From the NCBI GenBank assembly GCA_002432195.1, contig DJGG01000132.1:34077-98076 (forward strand): a DNA stretch of 64,000 nt. Reading direction: 5' to 3'. The DNA comes from Desulfobacteraceae bacterium UBA5852. Its GTDB lineage: Bacteria; Desulfobacterota; Desulfobacteria; Desulfobacterales; UBA5852. Position numbers and translations under genes: made by a program. Within the stretch, counting starts at the first letter, position 1; each line of letters begins with the position of its first letter. The notes under the pieces were generated by a model. That model did not search any database, was not told the origin of the DNA, and was given only the letters and a program-made list of their open reading frames with translations. This document shows, piece by piece, positions 33,898 to 42,630 of this stretch.

Positions 33898-34523
33898 TTC
33901 TGCTCGCCCTCCTTCTCTTCGGGTTGCGGAGCCTCGGGCCGGGGCGAATCGGGCAGGGCCTGGACTTCCTCGCGCGTGCCGCCGTCCATCTTCAGGTCAA
34001 AGGTGATGGCCTCGCCCTGGTGGCTCTGGATGTCGCCCAGCTTGTCGAGCAAGTTCTTGGCCTGCATGGCCTGAGCGGGCGTCATCCTGGGCTCGCTCTC
34101 GTCTTCCAGCATGCCGCCGGTGTCCTCGGCCTGCGGCGCCCCGGTGCAAGAGCCGATCACCTGGCCCACAGTGAGGCGGTCCAGTTCTTCCCCGAAATAC
34201 GCCTTCAAGGATTCCTTAGCCGTGGCCATATTGGCGGCCTTTGCTTCGCGGTACCTCTGAATTGGCTCCCGGGCGTACTCGATGGGCTTGGCCGAAACCA
34301 GGCGCCACTGGTTTCCGTAGTCGAAGGACTCCAGGGCCATGTCCGGCAGCACCACCAGGGCCTCGGACACGGCGGGCATGGCCCTCCGGTCGGTGTCCAG
34401 CTTCGTGCGGGACCGGCACAGGATCACGGCCGGCCCGGGGACCTCCATGGCCATCGTGTGGATGGTATCGCCGGCGCAAACCTCCATCCGATCGATCAGC
34501 TTCCAGCCTTGCGGCAGCTTCAT
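33894..34523 (-). CDS. Head-module protein of unknown function
   Basis: 209 residues. Start and stop overlap both neighbours by four bases, so it is translationally coupled between the small 34520 gene and the scaffold. The N-terminal half is beta-rich (VCAGDTIHTMAMEVPGPAVI); the C-terminal half is helical, acidic and Pro-rich. No family recognised. Confidence 0.7.
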   Translation of the reverse strand: MKLPQGWKLIDRMEVCAGDTIHTMAMEVPGPAVILCRSRTKLDTDRRAMPAVSEALVVLPDMALESFDYGNQWRLVSAKPIEYAREPIQRYREAKAANMATAKESLKAYFGEELDRLTVGQVIGSCTGAPQAEDTGGMLEDESEPRMTPAQAMQAKNLLDKLGDIQSHQGEAITFDLKMDGGTREEVQALPDSPRPEAPQPEEKEGEQK

Positions 34524-34702
34524 TGCTCTCTCCTTTCAACCCAGGTTAAAGTTGCGGGGGGCTTGCCACCCTTGCCTAAGCCGACCGACCACCGGCGGCG
34601 CCGTTGGCGGGCCTCGCCGGATTTCTGCCCCATGTCGAGGGCGGCTTTGAGTCGCGGACGATGGCCCCCCGGCACCGCCCGAAGGAGTGGGGCAGAAGTC
34701 AT
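34520..34702 (-). CDS. Small basic protein between portal and head genes
   Basis: 60 residues, strongly basic (ARQRRRRWSVGLGKGGK in the middle). It overlaps the portal stop and the next start by four bases each, which is the main support that it is real and translated. No motif recognised. High positive charge would fit nucleic-acid contact. Confidence 0.5.
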   Translation of the reverse strand: MTSAPLLRAVPGGHRPRLKAALDMGQKSGEARQRRRRWSVGLGKGGKPPATLTWVERREQ

Positions 34703-36984
34703 GCGGGCGCCTTGCCCCTGGCAGCCTTCAGAACCTCCTGCCGGCGCCGGTGAATCTCGTTGTCACGGTCCATGGCCTGCTTGTTCACGTTCAAACCGTG
34801 GGAGGCCGCTGCCTGGCCGGCGGCCAGGGTCGCCTGGCGGTTGTCGCGCTGCACCTGGTGCAGGGCCTGGCCGCGGGCGATGCGAACCTTCTCTTCGTTC
34901 TGGCCGATGTCGGCCAGGGCCTTCTGGGCGCGCGCCAGGATCTCCTCGATCTTGGCGCGCTTCTCGTCGTTGGCAAGCAGCGCCGCCTCGGCGGCCGCCT
35001 CCTGGATGATCCGCTCCATCTCGGCCTGCCAGGTCTCCTGCTCTTCCTGCTGCTTGCGCCTGGCCTGAACCTCGGGGTCGTTCATGTCCTCGTCGGGGTC
35101 CGGCTGGCCGTTGATCTGCCGGATGCGTTTCACCATCTCGTCCTTGCCGGGCATGTCGATGAGGTCGATCCAGAGGTCCATCAGCTGGAGCACGATGGTG
35201 GGATCCATGCGGGAGAACATTTCCCCCATGGTTTCAAACATGTGCTGCCGGATGGTGGCGTTCCAATCCTGGGTGTCGACCACGTAGTCGGCCTGGCTGG
35301 CCGTGATGTCGTTCAGGATCTCGCCGGTTTCCGGGACGGGCTTGTTGATCTCTTCGAACTCGAGCTTCCCCTTGTCCCCCACGAGCCGGATGATCTTCGG
35401 GCCGGTGTAGAACTGCTCGATGTTCGCAAGCTGGATCTCCCCGGCCAGCTGCTCGGAAAACTTCAGGTTGTCGAACAGCTCGAAGGTGACGGTGTGCCCC
35501 TGGTCCTGGCGGGCGCGGATGGCCCGGCCGCTGGTGGCGTTGGTCTCCCGGCCCATGTTTTCGTCGGTGACGCCCCCGGTCGCCTCAATGTACTGGGCGT
35601 CCTGGTTCATCAGCATGATGTGCTCTTCGGCCAGGGTTGTGTCGCTTTCGATGCGGACCTCTTTCCCGGGCACCTTCACCAGAAGGCAGTCGGGCCGCTG
35701 GGCCTCGGTGTGAAACCGCTGCCAATCGTTGTTGGGGGCGGCCCCCTCGTCGGCAATCACCCGGTTGGTGGAAAGGATGAACAGGGCCTTACTGCGGCGC
35801 TTGTTCAGGTCGTCCTGGGGGTCGCGGAGGTTGCGAATCACGCCGTAGGGCATGCCGTCGCGGTGGCGGCGGTAGCCCCAGATGGGCACGAAAGGAAAGC
35901 GGTTGTGCGCGTAAGGGCTGCGCTGGTCCACCAGGATGGTGTTCTCGCAGTAGATCATGTGGCGGACCACCATCTTCACGGCGTCGTGCAGGGTGGCGTA
36001 GCCCTCGGCTACCATGGCCCGCATGTAGGGGTTAGCGGGGTCGTAGGTGGCGTTCTGCAGGGTGCCCATGCGGAAGCCGCGGGCGCCCCGGATCATCTGA
36101 ATCCGCTCGGGGTGGCGATACCAGCACTCCACCAGGCGCACGCGGTTCCTCACCCGGGGGTCGATGCCGGCAATCCCGGCCATGCCGGTCCCCACGTTCT
36201 CGTAGAGGGAGGCCTCCAGGTCGGGAACGTCGTCCTCGTCGGTGAAGTACTCGGACCAGTCGGAGTTGTTGGCCGCCTCCACCAGGTCGTGCTTCGCGCG
36301 GGGGAACATCGCCACGGCAATGTCCAGGTCCACCCACTTCTGCCGGAACAGGTACCGGGCGTCTGAAAGGTCTGCCATGACGGCCATGGAGTCGTGCCAG
36401 ATGTTGCGCCAGTCCTCGTAGCGGTAGAACAGCGGCTCGTCCTCGGGGTCGGATTTCACCCCGATTTCGATCCACCCCAAGCCGCTCTTCGCCGCGTCGG
36501 CGAAGGCCCGGCTGCGGTGGTGGCCCGTCTTGTTCACGTCGGAGACGTACTTGATCAGCTTCGTCTTGTGCTCCGCGCCCTTGGTGTCATCCTTGGTGCG
36601 GGGCAGAACCCGGTAGTCGATGCGGGTCCGGCGCTCGGTGCCGGTGATCCAGAGGATGGTGGGCTTGATCCGGTTGTAGACCCGGGCGCTCTGCCCTCGG
36701 GCCTCCACCACGGCGGCGTCCTCGGGGTCCCACTGGTCGCCGTCGTAGTAGTCGTGATCGAGCAGCCGATCGATCCGGTTTTCGTGCTGGAGTTCCTTCT
36801 CGGCCAGGAGCCAGGCGCGAACCCGGCGCAGCCGCAAGCGGTATTCCTCGGTGTCGTAGGGATCCTTGGGCCGGGCTGCGTTCGCGTCCTCCCCCAGCAT
36901 CGCCAGCTCGTCGGCAATGGTAATCCCCACGTCCTGCTTGCCGCGGCCGTGGACCGTGTAGTTGTCAAAGGCGCTCTGGCTCAT
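34699..36984 (-). CDS. Portal protein, P22 type
   Basis: 761 residues. It would form the dodecameric ring at the packaging vertex, through which TerL pumps DNA. The N-terminal core shows P22-portal blocks (LDHDYYDGDQWDPED, VYNRIKPTILWITG near 100, YEDWRNIWHDS near 205, then the RNLRDPQDDLNKRRSKA wing segment and a TSGRAIRARQDQG block), and the C-terminal 120 residues form a long charged coiled coil, the barrel expected of this family. Length is normal for P22 portals. It lies after the terminase genes and two small genes and is co-transcribed with them. Confidence 0.9.
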   Translation of the reverse strand: MSQSAFDNYTVHGRGKQDVGITIADELAMLGEDANAARPKDPYDTEEYRLRLRRVRAWLLAEKELQHENRIDRLLDHDYYDGDQWDPEDAAVVEARGQSARVYNRIKPTILWITGTERRTRIDYRVLPRTKDDTKGAEHKTKLIKYVSDVNKTGHHRSRAFADAAKSGLGWIEIGVKSDPEDEPLFYRYEDWRNIWHDSMAVMADLSDARYLFRQKWVDLDIAVAMFPRAKHDLVEAANNSDWSEYFTDEDDVPDLEASLYENVGTGMAGIAGIDPRVRNRVRLVECWYRHPERIQMIRGARGFRMGTLQNATYDPANPYMRAMVAEGYATLHDAVKMVVRHMIYCENTILVDQRSPYAHNRFPFVPIWGYRRHRDGMPYGVIRNLRDPQDDLNKRRSKALFILSTNRVIADEGAAPNNDWQRFHTEAQRPDCLLVKVPGKEVRIESDTTLAEEHIMLMNQDAQYIEATGGVTDENMGRETNATSGRAIRARQDQGHTVTFELFDNLKFSEQLAGEIQLANIEQFYTGPKIIRLVGDKGKLEFEEINKPVPETGEILNDITASQADYVVDTQDWNATIRQHMFETMGEMFSRMDPTIVLQLMDLWIDLIDMPGKDEMVKRIRQINGQPDPDEDMNDPEVQARRKQQEEQETWQAEMERIIQEAAAEAALLANDEKRAKIEEILARAQKALADIGQNEEKVRIARGQALHQVQRDNRQATLAAGQAAASHGLNVNKQAMDRDNEIHRRRQEVLKAARGKAPA

Positions 36985-37005
36985 GGGGCTTCCGCTCTCC
37001 GCTTC

Positions 37006-37473
37006 TCAGGTCAGGCCTCCCCGCCCGTCGTCCACCACATGCACGATGCCGGTAACGTCCACGTCCTCGGCCGGCACTTCGTGGTCGTAGAGCGGCCGGA
37101 CGTGGCGCTTGCCGCTGGCGTCGGTGAAGCCCAGCTCTCCGATCTGCAGGCTCACCGGGTCCGCCTTGGGCCGCATGAGCATGGCGTCCTGGATGCCGTT
37201 CTCGATCTCCATGGCGATGGCCACCATCTTCTCCTTGGTCACCACCCCGCCGATGTTGAAGAGCTGGTAGACCACCTCGGCAATGCGGGCGATGTTCAGG
37301 CCGTGGAGGGGGTTGTGCTCCCGGGAGTAGAGCCAGAAATGCCGCTCGGGGATGGACACCTTCCGGCACTTGAGCATCCGCTGGACGTTGGGCACGAGCA
37401 CAACCTCCAGCTCGTCGCCGTTCCATTGGGGCACGGCCTTGATGGGCTTTTCGCGGAAAGCCAGGGCGGTCAT
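37006..37473 (-). CDS. Packaging-region protein of unknown function
   Basis: 155 residues, ATGA overlap with the preceding gene. The protein is mixed alpha/beta (VPQWNGDELEVVLVPNVQRM, REHNPLHGLNIARIAEVVYQ) with no recognised motif. It lies between terminase and portal genes and may assist packaging. Confidence 0.68.
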   Translation of the reverse strand: MTALAFREKPIKAVPQWNGDELEVVLVPNVQRMLKCRKVSIPERHFWLYSREHNPLHGLNIARIAEVVYQLFNIGGVVTKEKMVAIAMEIENGIQDAMLMRPKADPVSLQIGELGFTDASGKRHVRPLYDHEVPAEDVDVTGIVHVVDDGRGGLT

Positions 37474-37760
37474 GGGTTCGCTTGCTCCTTGGTCGGCTTG
37501 GGTTTGCAGAAGACCCCCGCCCGCAGCAGGACGGCCTCGGCCAGCTGGTGCAGGCGCATGGCTATGGCAATGGCGTTTTCGTCGTCCCCGAAGGCGGCCC
37601 GGACGGTGAACTTCGGCGGGCTGCCCAGGAGGTCGATGAAGACGGTCACGGCGAGCTCAGTCCGCCGGGCCTCATCGTCGCGGCGAAGCGCCAAGCGGGT
37701 GATGAAGACCGGGGTTTCGGTCGTGTTCTGCTTCGGGATGATCTGGGCGGTCGACTTCAT
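37470..37760 (-). CDS. Small protein coupled to terminase large subunit
   Basis: 96 residues. Its ATG overlaps the TerL stop (ATGA) and its stop overlaps the next start, so it is translated as part of the chain. Beta-alpha composition (TPVFITRLALRRDDEARRTE), no motif recognised. Confidence 0.65.
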   Translation of the reverse strand: MKSTAQIIPKQNTTETPVFITRLALRRDDEARRTELAVTVFIDLLGSPPKFTVRAAFGDDENAIAIAMRLHQLAEAVLLRAGVFCKPKPTKEQANP

Positions 37761-39358
37761 GAGGCTTGCGCTCCCCTTCTCCCCCGGCGCAGCCAGTCGC
37801 GGCCGGCGGGGTTGCGGCCGGGGTCCGGCACGCCTTCGATGAAGTGGAAGCCGGTGGCGAGGGTCCGCAGGGCGTCGGCCGGGTGGGATGCCCAGTTGTG
37901 AACCGGTCGGTCGTGGTAGTCGCCGGTCACCTCGTTCCAGGCCTTGCAGTAGTGGTCCAAGGCGTCGATCAGGTAGGCGCACTTCGTTTTGCAGATGCGG
38001 AGGGTGGGCATCATCATTCGCACGGAGTTGATGCCCTCATTGATGCCGATATTGGCGGCCACGGCATGGACCCGCTGGCCGGGCAGGAGTTCCCGCAGGC
38101 GGTCCACCGCGCTCTGGCCGGTGATGATCTTGTGCGCGGAGTCGCCCTCCCAGGGCAGGATGTGCTCCCCGTAAACGTACCCCTTGTCCTGCATGACCTT
38201 GGCGTAGTGGGAGAGGTCCTCGCCGCTGTTGTAATAGAAGTCCACCAGGCGGTTCTCCCCGTGGAGGCGCTGGTGGAAGATGATGCAGTTGGTGTCCGAG
38301 TGGCCGATGTCCCAGGCGGTGTTGACCGGCAGCGTAGGGATGTGTGGCAACAGGTCCACAACCTGGCCCATCTGCCGCATGCGGGCCATCTGAAGCGCGT
38401 AGTAGGAGCCCTTTACGGTCGCGTTGAAGGCCTCTTCCGGAGTGCCCGGGTACTCTCGGAACATCGTGTCCCAGCCCAGGAGAAGCACTTTCTTGGTGTA
38501 CCAGGCGATTTGGCCGTCAGTGAGCTTGACGCCGGTAGCGGCCTGGAACTTGTCCAGGTGGGCCCGGACCTCGGTGGGCACCACCACCCCGTGGGGATGA
38601 ATGGAGTAAGTCGGGTTCTCGTGCCAGGGGAAGAAGTGGAACTTGAAGTCGAGGGGGCTCAAGACCGCGCCCTCCTTGGCCAGACCTTCGGCCTTCCGGC
38701 ACCAGTCGTGGAAATCCCCCTGGCGGCCCTCGGCGGTGGACTCCACCACCACAATCTGGCCGACGTGGATGGCGTTGAGGGTGCCAGCTTTGACCTCCTC
38801 GGCTTTCCCCGGGTACTTCTTGCAGATCTTGGCGTGCTCGCTGATGTGCAGCCGCTGGACCGTGCCTGACCGGAGCGACGTGGCCACATAGATCGTGGAG
38901 TTGTTGCTGAAGACGAGCTCGGCCTTGCTGTTGGTGAGCAGGGGCCGCTGGCGGCGCAGCCAGGCAGGCAGGTTGTCGTAGGGGTACTTGACCTTGCGCC
39001 GGAAGATCTTGGCGGCGTCGTCCCGGTGGTGGGCCACGATGCCGGCCTCAATGTCGGGGATGAACAGACAGTCGTCGAGGAAGTACAGGTCAACGAACGT
39101 GGTGATGCCGTGCTGGCGGGCCTTGAGCACGATGTTGAGATGCCACAGGGCGTCATAGAGTTTTTCCTGGTCCCCGTTCGGCCGGAACTTCACCCGCCGG
39201 CCCTGCTCGTCGATGATCCAGTACAGGTTGTTGAGGCGCCACCACTTGTTGCTGAAGCACTCCACCAGGCGAAGCGGCACCAAAACGACGCTTTCGCCAG
39301 CAATCACCAGCTCGGTGGCCTCTTCCGCGGACCGCTGCTCAGTCCTGGTCGCCAGCAT
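37757..39358 (-). CDS. terL: Terminase large subunit (packaging ATPase/nuclease)
   Basis: 533 residues. It drives DNA into the procapsid through the portal and cuts the concatemer. Seen: an unusual Walker A region (KARQHGITTF) after an N-terminal adenine-binding stretch, Walker B (GQIVVVESTAEG), and a C-terminal RNase H-like nuclease beginning NTAWDIGHSDTN, with a later Asp-containing block and the usual end motif HNWASHPADALRTL. Length and order are normal for phage terminases. The start overlaps the small-subunit gene by 20 bases. Confidence 0.92.
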   Translation of the reverse strand: MLATRTEQRSAEEATELVIAGESVVLVPLRLVECFSNKWWRLNNLYWIIDEQGRRVKFRPNGDQEKLYDALWHLNIVLKARQHGITTFVDLYFLDDCLFIPDIEAGIVAHHRDDAAKIFRRKVKYPYDNLPAWLRRQRPLLTNSKAELVFSNNSTIYVATSLRSGTVQRLHISEHAKICKKYPGKAEEVKAGTLNAIHVGQIVVVESTAEGRQGDFHDWCRKAEGLAKEGAVLSPLDFKFHFFPWHENPTYSIHPHGVVVPTEVRAHLDKFQAATGVKLTDGQIAWYTKKVLLLGWDTMFREYPGTPEEAFNATVKGSYYALQMARMRQMGQVVDLLPHIPTLPVNTAWDIGHSDTNCIIFHQRLHGENRLVDFYYNSGEDLSHYAKVMQDKGYVYGEHILPWEGDSAHKIITGQSAVDRLRELLPGQRVHAVAANIGINEGINSVRMMMPTLRICKTKCAYLIDALDHYCKAWNEVTGDYHDRPVHNWASHPADALRTLATGFHFIEGVPDPGRNPAGRDWLRRGRRGAQAS

Positions 39359-39926
39359 CGACGGCTTCCAGCAGCTCCCGGCCCGCGTCCGGATCCAGCT
39401 TCGTCTGGGTCAGGTTCGGCAGCCCGGGCTTGTGGTTGGCGAACACCTCGGCCATGAGGGCCGCGGCCAACTTGTCCACCCCGACCTGGATGTTGATGGG
39501 CCCGCCCCCGGGGCCTGAAAGCTCTTTGCGGTCCACCAGGGCGCCCTTGAGCTTGAGCCCCAACTCGGCAAAGCCTTTGCGCACGCGGTGGTCGGGGTAG
39601 CTCTTTACGTCGGTGATCAGGCCGTTGCTGGTCGCGTGGTAATGGAACTCGGCGTCGAGGCCTTCGACCAGCTTCCGCTTGAGGCGCGCCTCGGAGAGCC
39701 CCACCTCGTCCATCCACTCGTTAATGAGCGGCTCCAGCTTCTTCAGGTTTTCATGGCCCATCTGCTGGAGCGCATGCTCGGGGTCCTTGGCGCCCTTCCT
39801 CGCCGCATAGCCCGCCGCCCGCGCCGCGCCGGTGGCGTTCATGAAGGTGGCCGGGTTGCTCTCGTCCAGGTAGGCCCGCAGCCATGCGGCCTGCTTGCCC
39901 ACCAGGCGTCGGCGCTTGGTGGCCAT
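39339..39926 (-). CDS. terS: Terminase small subunit
   Basis: 195 residues, ATG overlapping the preceding stop by one base (TGATG). The N-terminal part has the typical small-terminase helix-turn-helix region (FMNATGAARAAGYAARKG), followed by helices for oligomerisation and a C-terminal tail that would contact TerL. It recognises the packaging site, which is often within or just upstream of this gene. Confidence 0.85.
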   Translation of the reverse strand: MATKRRRLVGKQAAWLRAYLDESNPATFMNATGAARAAGYAARKGAKDPEHALQQMGHENLKKLEPLINEWMDEVGLSEARLKRKLVEGLDAEFHYHATSNGLITDVKSYPDHRVRKGFAELGLKLKGALVDRKELSGPGGGPINIQVGVDKLAAALMAEVFANHKPGLPNLTQTKLDPDAGRELLEAVDAGDQD

Positions 39927-40144
39927 CAGTCGTTGATCTCCGTGGTCTTGCCGTGGTGGGGCTTGTCCCAGGGATCCTCGGCGGCCTGGCGCAGCTGCGC
40001 GTTGCGATTGCCGACGCTGTGAAGCGGGGAGCCAGGGGTGGTCTGGCGGCCGGCCTCCCCCTGGGGGATGTTCGGATTGCGAGAGACGGGTTTCGGCTTG
40101 TCGTTCGGGTCGCGGGGCTCCAGTTCGGGCATTTTCCCCCTCAT
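39926..40144 (-). CDS. Small first gene of the late operon
   Basis: 72 residues from ATG at 40144 with AAAGGAG ten bases upstream. Polar, Pro/Asp/Lys-rich (MRGKMPELEPRDPNDKPKP) and probably disordered. No family recognised. It is the first gene read in the 38-kb leftward operon and overlaps the terminase small subunit start. Confidence 0.6.
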   Translation of the reverse strand: MRGKMPELEPRDPNDKPKPVSRNPNIPQGEAGRQTTPGSPLHSVGNRNAQLRQAAEDPWDKPHHGKTTEIND

Positions 40145-40468
40145 AGTGCGGAATCTCCTTTCCGGAAAAGGAAAGCGGGGCCGGGGCATGTGCCCAAGCC
40201 CCGCTTAACCAGGGAGCGGTTTGCCGTCAGAGAGCCGTGGCGGTGGCGGAAGCAGTTGGCAAACCATGACGAGTTGATGGCAAGCCAACAGTTGAATTTG
40301 GCCTTGTCAAGCACATTTTTTGATCTAAATCACCAAGGCCTTTTGGCACTTAACACAAGGCAGGAGAAACATCTTGACAGCAGATGGCCGGAATGAGAGA
40401 TTCATTGTGGTGAAGTGTGATGCAGATTAATGCAAATCGATGAAGCATAATGACGAGGGCAATTCGCC
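40145..40468. other. Intergenic start region of the late operon, possible packaging site
   Basis: This 324-base gap separates the leftward late operon from rightward cargo and must hold the late promoter. A minus-strand TTGACA lies at 40310-40305 but has no good -10 at the normal distance, so the late promoter may need an activator. A GTTGGC...GCCAAC inverted pair (around 40256-40290) lies nearby. On the plus strand TTGACA lies at 40374-40379 ahead of the 40469 gene. As it adjoins terS it is also a reasonable place for pac or cos. No coding frame seen. Confidence 0.4.
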
Positions 40469-40645
40469 ATGGGCAAGCGTCGTATTACCATCAGCTTGGA
40501 CCCCGAAGCCTACAGCGCCCTCTCCACCGTGGCCGAGGTAACCGACCGTTCCCTGAGCTGGCTTGCCTCCCAGGCAATCAAGGAATTCCTTGAGCGGCAG
40601 GACGCGCTCAAGCAGAAGCCGATTGAATTTAGCTGGCGGCAATAG
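40469..40645 (+). CDS. Ribbon-helix-helix protein, CopG/Arc type
   Basis: 58 residues from ATG at 40469, GAGGG upstream. The sequence has the ribbon (KRRITISLDPEAYSALSTVA) and two helices (SLSWLASQAIKEFLERQ) of MetJ/Arc/CopG DNA-binding dimers, near minimal length for the fold. It is plus-strand, 213 bases ahead of vsr, and faces away from the late operon. It could repress its own promoter, the late promoter in the gap to its left, or the restriction cassette. A TGGAC-GTT-GTCCA palindrome at 40733-40745 ahead of vsr is a candidate operator. The actual target is not known. Confidence 0.75.
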   Translation: MGKRRITISLDPEAYSALSTVAEVTDRSLSWLASQAIKEFLERQDALKQKPIEFSWRQ

Positions 40646-40858
40646 ATATTCGGCGACCCGACCCACCTCAAACGACAAAATCGACAAATCGAGTCAAGAG
40701 TTCGGTGATAGGCCATGATGCGTGCTATGGACTGGACGTTGTCCAATCCAAGTGAATTTCGGCCTTTACATGCGGAACACGATTTCTCATTCGCTGACCA
40801 AAGAGGTAGGAAACCATACCCGTATACAATTCAATCGATGACATCCCGGGATCCAGCA

Positions 40859-41299
40859 ATGGTGGATGTGTACTCCTCGGAAAAACGAAGCCAAGTCATG
40901 AGCCGCGTCATTGGGCGAGATACCAAGCCTGAGAAGCGTGTACGATCAGCCCTCCATCGGGCCGGATACAGATTTAGACTGCACAGGGGGGATTTGCCGG
41001 GGAAACCTGATATTGTGCTCGCCCGATATTGCACGGTCATTTTCGTCAACGGATGTTTCTGGCATCAACATCCCGGTTGCTCAAAGGCGACAATTCCGCA
41101 AAACAATAGACAGTTTTGGGAAAGAAAACTGAGTCGCACAGTGGAAAGGGATGAGCAAAACAGATCGGACTTGAGGCGTCTGGGATGGAACGTAATGACT
41201 ATCTGGGAATGCGAAATGCGTAAGTCATTCGATATGACCATAAAACGTGTCGTGGAAAATTTAATATATATTGATCAAAAGAGCGTCAAAAGAGGATAA
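40859..41299 (+). CDS. vsr: Very short patch repair endonuclease Vsr
   Basis: 146 residues from ATG at 40859, chosen because the family begins with the motif DVYSSEKRSQVMSRVIGRDT, placed here at the start. The frame is open 48 codons upstream to 40715. Seen: KPEKRVRSALHRAGYRFRLH, GKPDIVLARY with the catalytic Asp, VFVNGCFWHQHPGC-type zinc/active-site block and W/R-rich end. Vsr nicks T:G mismatches left by deamination of 5-methylcytosine. It directly precedes two m5C methyltransferase genes (2-base gap), the classic association. The region is AT-richer than the phage backbone. Confidence 0.93.
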   Translation: MVDVYSSEKRSQVMSRVIGRDTKPEKRVRSALHRAGYRFRLHRGDLPGKPDIVLARYCTVIFVNGCFWHQHPGCSKATIPQNNRQFWERKLSRTVERDEQNRSDLRRLGWNVMTIWECEMRKSFDMTIKRVVENLIYIDQKSVKRG

Positions 41300-41301
41300 G
41301 T

Positions 41302-42630
41302 GTGATTATAGAATCTCAGATCTATGAGCCTCTGCTTAAAGCCTCCACGAACGGCAAGCTCTCTAATGAAAATTTCAGAGCCATCACTAAGTTGCTTGAG
41401 GGAGAGGTTCAAAGTGAAGTTCGCAACTGGAGACCTGAAACCAATCCGGATATGCGGAAACCTAATCCCGCCTTTCAGGTTTTGGACTTTTTCTGTGGCT
41501 GCGGCGGCATGTCCTTGGGATTCTCCGCGCTTTCGAGGATTGTTCCGTTGATTGAGGTGATCGGCGGTTGCGATATAAACAGCGATGCCCTCTCGACTTT
41601 TGAACGGAATTTCGCAGTTCCGGGAATTAAGATGGATGTCAGAGATTTGGTGGATGACGACAACGCCTTATCGCGATTCCTTGAATTGATGCCCCGTTAC
41701 AACAAGAACAGACGATCAATTATAATTGGCTGCGCACCCTGCCAAGGTTTCACCTCTCATCGCAAGCGGCACTGGCACAAGGAAGATCACAGGAACACTT
41801 TAATCGGCGCATTTGCATCTATAGCAGTCAGATTAAATCCAGAATGCATAGTGATGGAGAACGTCCCCGAGATGCTCTCCAAGAAGTATTGGAATCATTT
41901 TACAGACGCGAACGCCATCTTTAACGAAGCTGGTTACGTTGTATCCCAAGCAATCTATAATGTCGCCTCGTTTGGTGTTCCGCAGGATCGGTACAGGGCT
42001 TTGGTCATTGCGATGAAAAAGCCTTTTATTTTGCCGCATCCGAGGATCGAAGACCCTGCCGAGTTCAATACCGTACGCGATGCAATCGGCGCCCTACCCC
42101 CGGTCTTACCTGGGCAAGCGCACCCGCAGGATTCAATGCACAGGTCGGCCGGCCATAGAGAGTCAACGTTAGCGACAATTCGCGCTGTGCCAAAAAACGG
42201 GGGAAGCCGTCCAACCGGCGTCGGGCCGAAATGTTTAGACCGTGTTCGTGGATTTTATGATGTGTATGGACGGTTAGGATGGGATCGCCCGGCGATTACA
42301 GTCACTCACTATGCGCGAAATCCCGCATCAGGCAGGTATGTGCATCCGGAACAGGACCGTGGTCTGACGATGAGAGAAGCTTCGCTCCTTCAAAGTTTTC
42401 CTGTGGGATTTGAATTCAGAGGCACATTTGATTCCATCTTCAAGCAGATCGGCGAGGCCGTCCCGCCTTTGTTTGCGGCAGCCGTTGCGGCGCATTGCGT
42501 GATAGAACTGCTTTCGAAAAGCCCTGATTCTGCTGAGAAGGCACGAGCGGTCCCTCCGATTACTGAGCCTGTGAGCAGTTCCTTCTCCAGCGTGATCGCT
42601 GGAATAAAAATGGCGAGAAATAACAGATGA
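41302..42630 (+). CDS. DNA (cytosine-5) methyltransferase A of the restriction cassette
   Basis: 442 residues from GTG at 41302, two bases after vsr. m5C methyltransferase motifs in order: I (DFFCGCGGMSLGF near 55-67), IV with catalytic Cys147 (GCAPCQGF), VI (MENVPEML), VIII (QDRYRAL), the variable target region, then IX/X near the C-terminus (SFPVGFEF, FKQIGEAVPP). The first 50 residues extend beyond motif I. It would methylate cytosine in one strand or context of the cassette's recognition site; the target cannot be read from sequence. It overlaps the next methyltransferase by four bases. Confidence 0.93.
   Translation: MIIESQIYEPLLKASTNGKLSNENFRAITKLLEGEVQSEVRNWRPETNPDMRKPNPAFQVLDFFCGCGGMSLGFSALSRIVPLIEVIGGCDINSDALSTFERNFAVPGIKMDVRDLVDDDNALSRFLELMPRYNKNRRSIIIGCAPCQGFTSHRKRHWHKEDHRNTLIGAFASIAVRLNPECIVMENVPEMLSKKYWNHFTDANAIFNEAGYVVSQAIYNVASFGVPQDRYRALVIAMKKPFILPHPRIEDPAEFNTVRDAIGALPPVLPGQAHPQDSMHRSAGHRESTLATIRAVPKNGGSRPTGVGPKCLDRVRGFYDVYGRLGWDRPAITVTHYARNPASGRYVHPEQDRGLTMREASLLQSFPVGFEFRGTFDSIFKQIGEAVPPLFAAAVAAHCVIELLSKSPDSAEKARAVPPITEPVSSSFSSVIAGIKMARNNR

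Noticed and set aside
40715..40858. Longer 194-residue start for Vsr
   Set aside because: The family begins at DVYSSEKRSQVMSR, and the extra 48 residues resemble no Vsr sequence; the bases also hold a likely operator.
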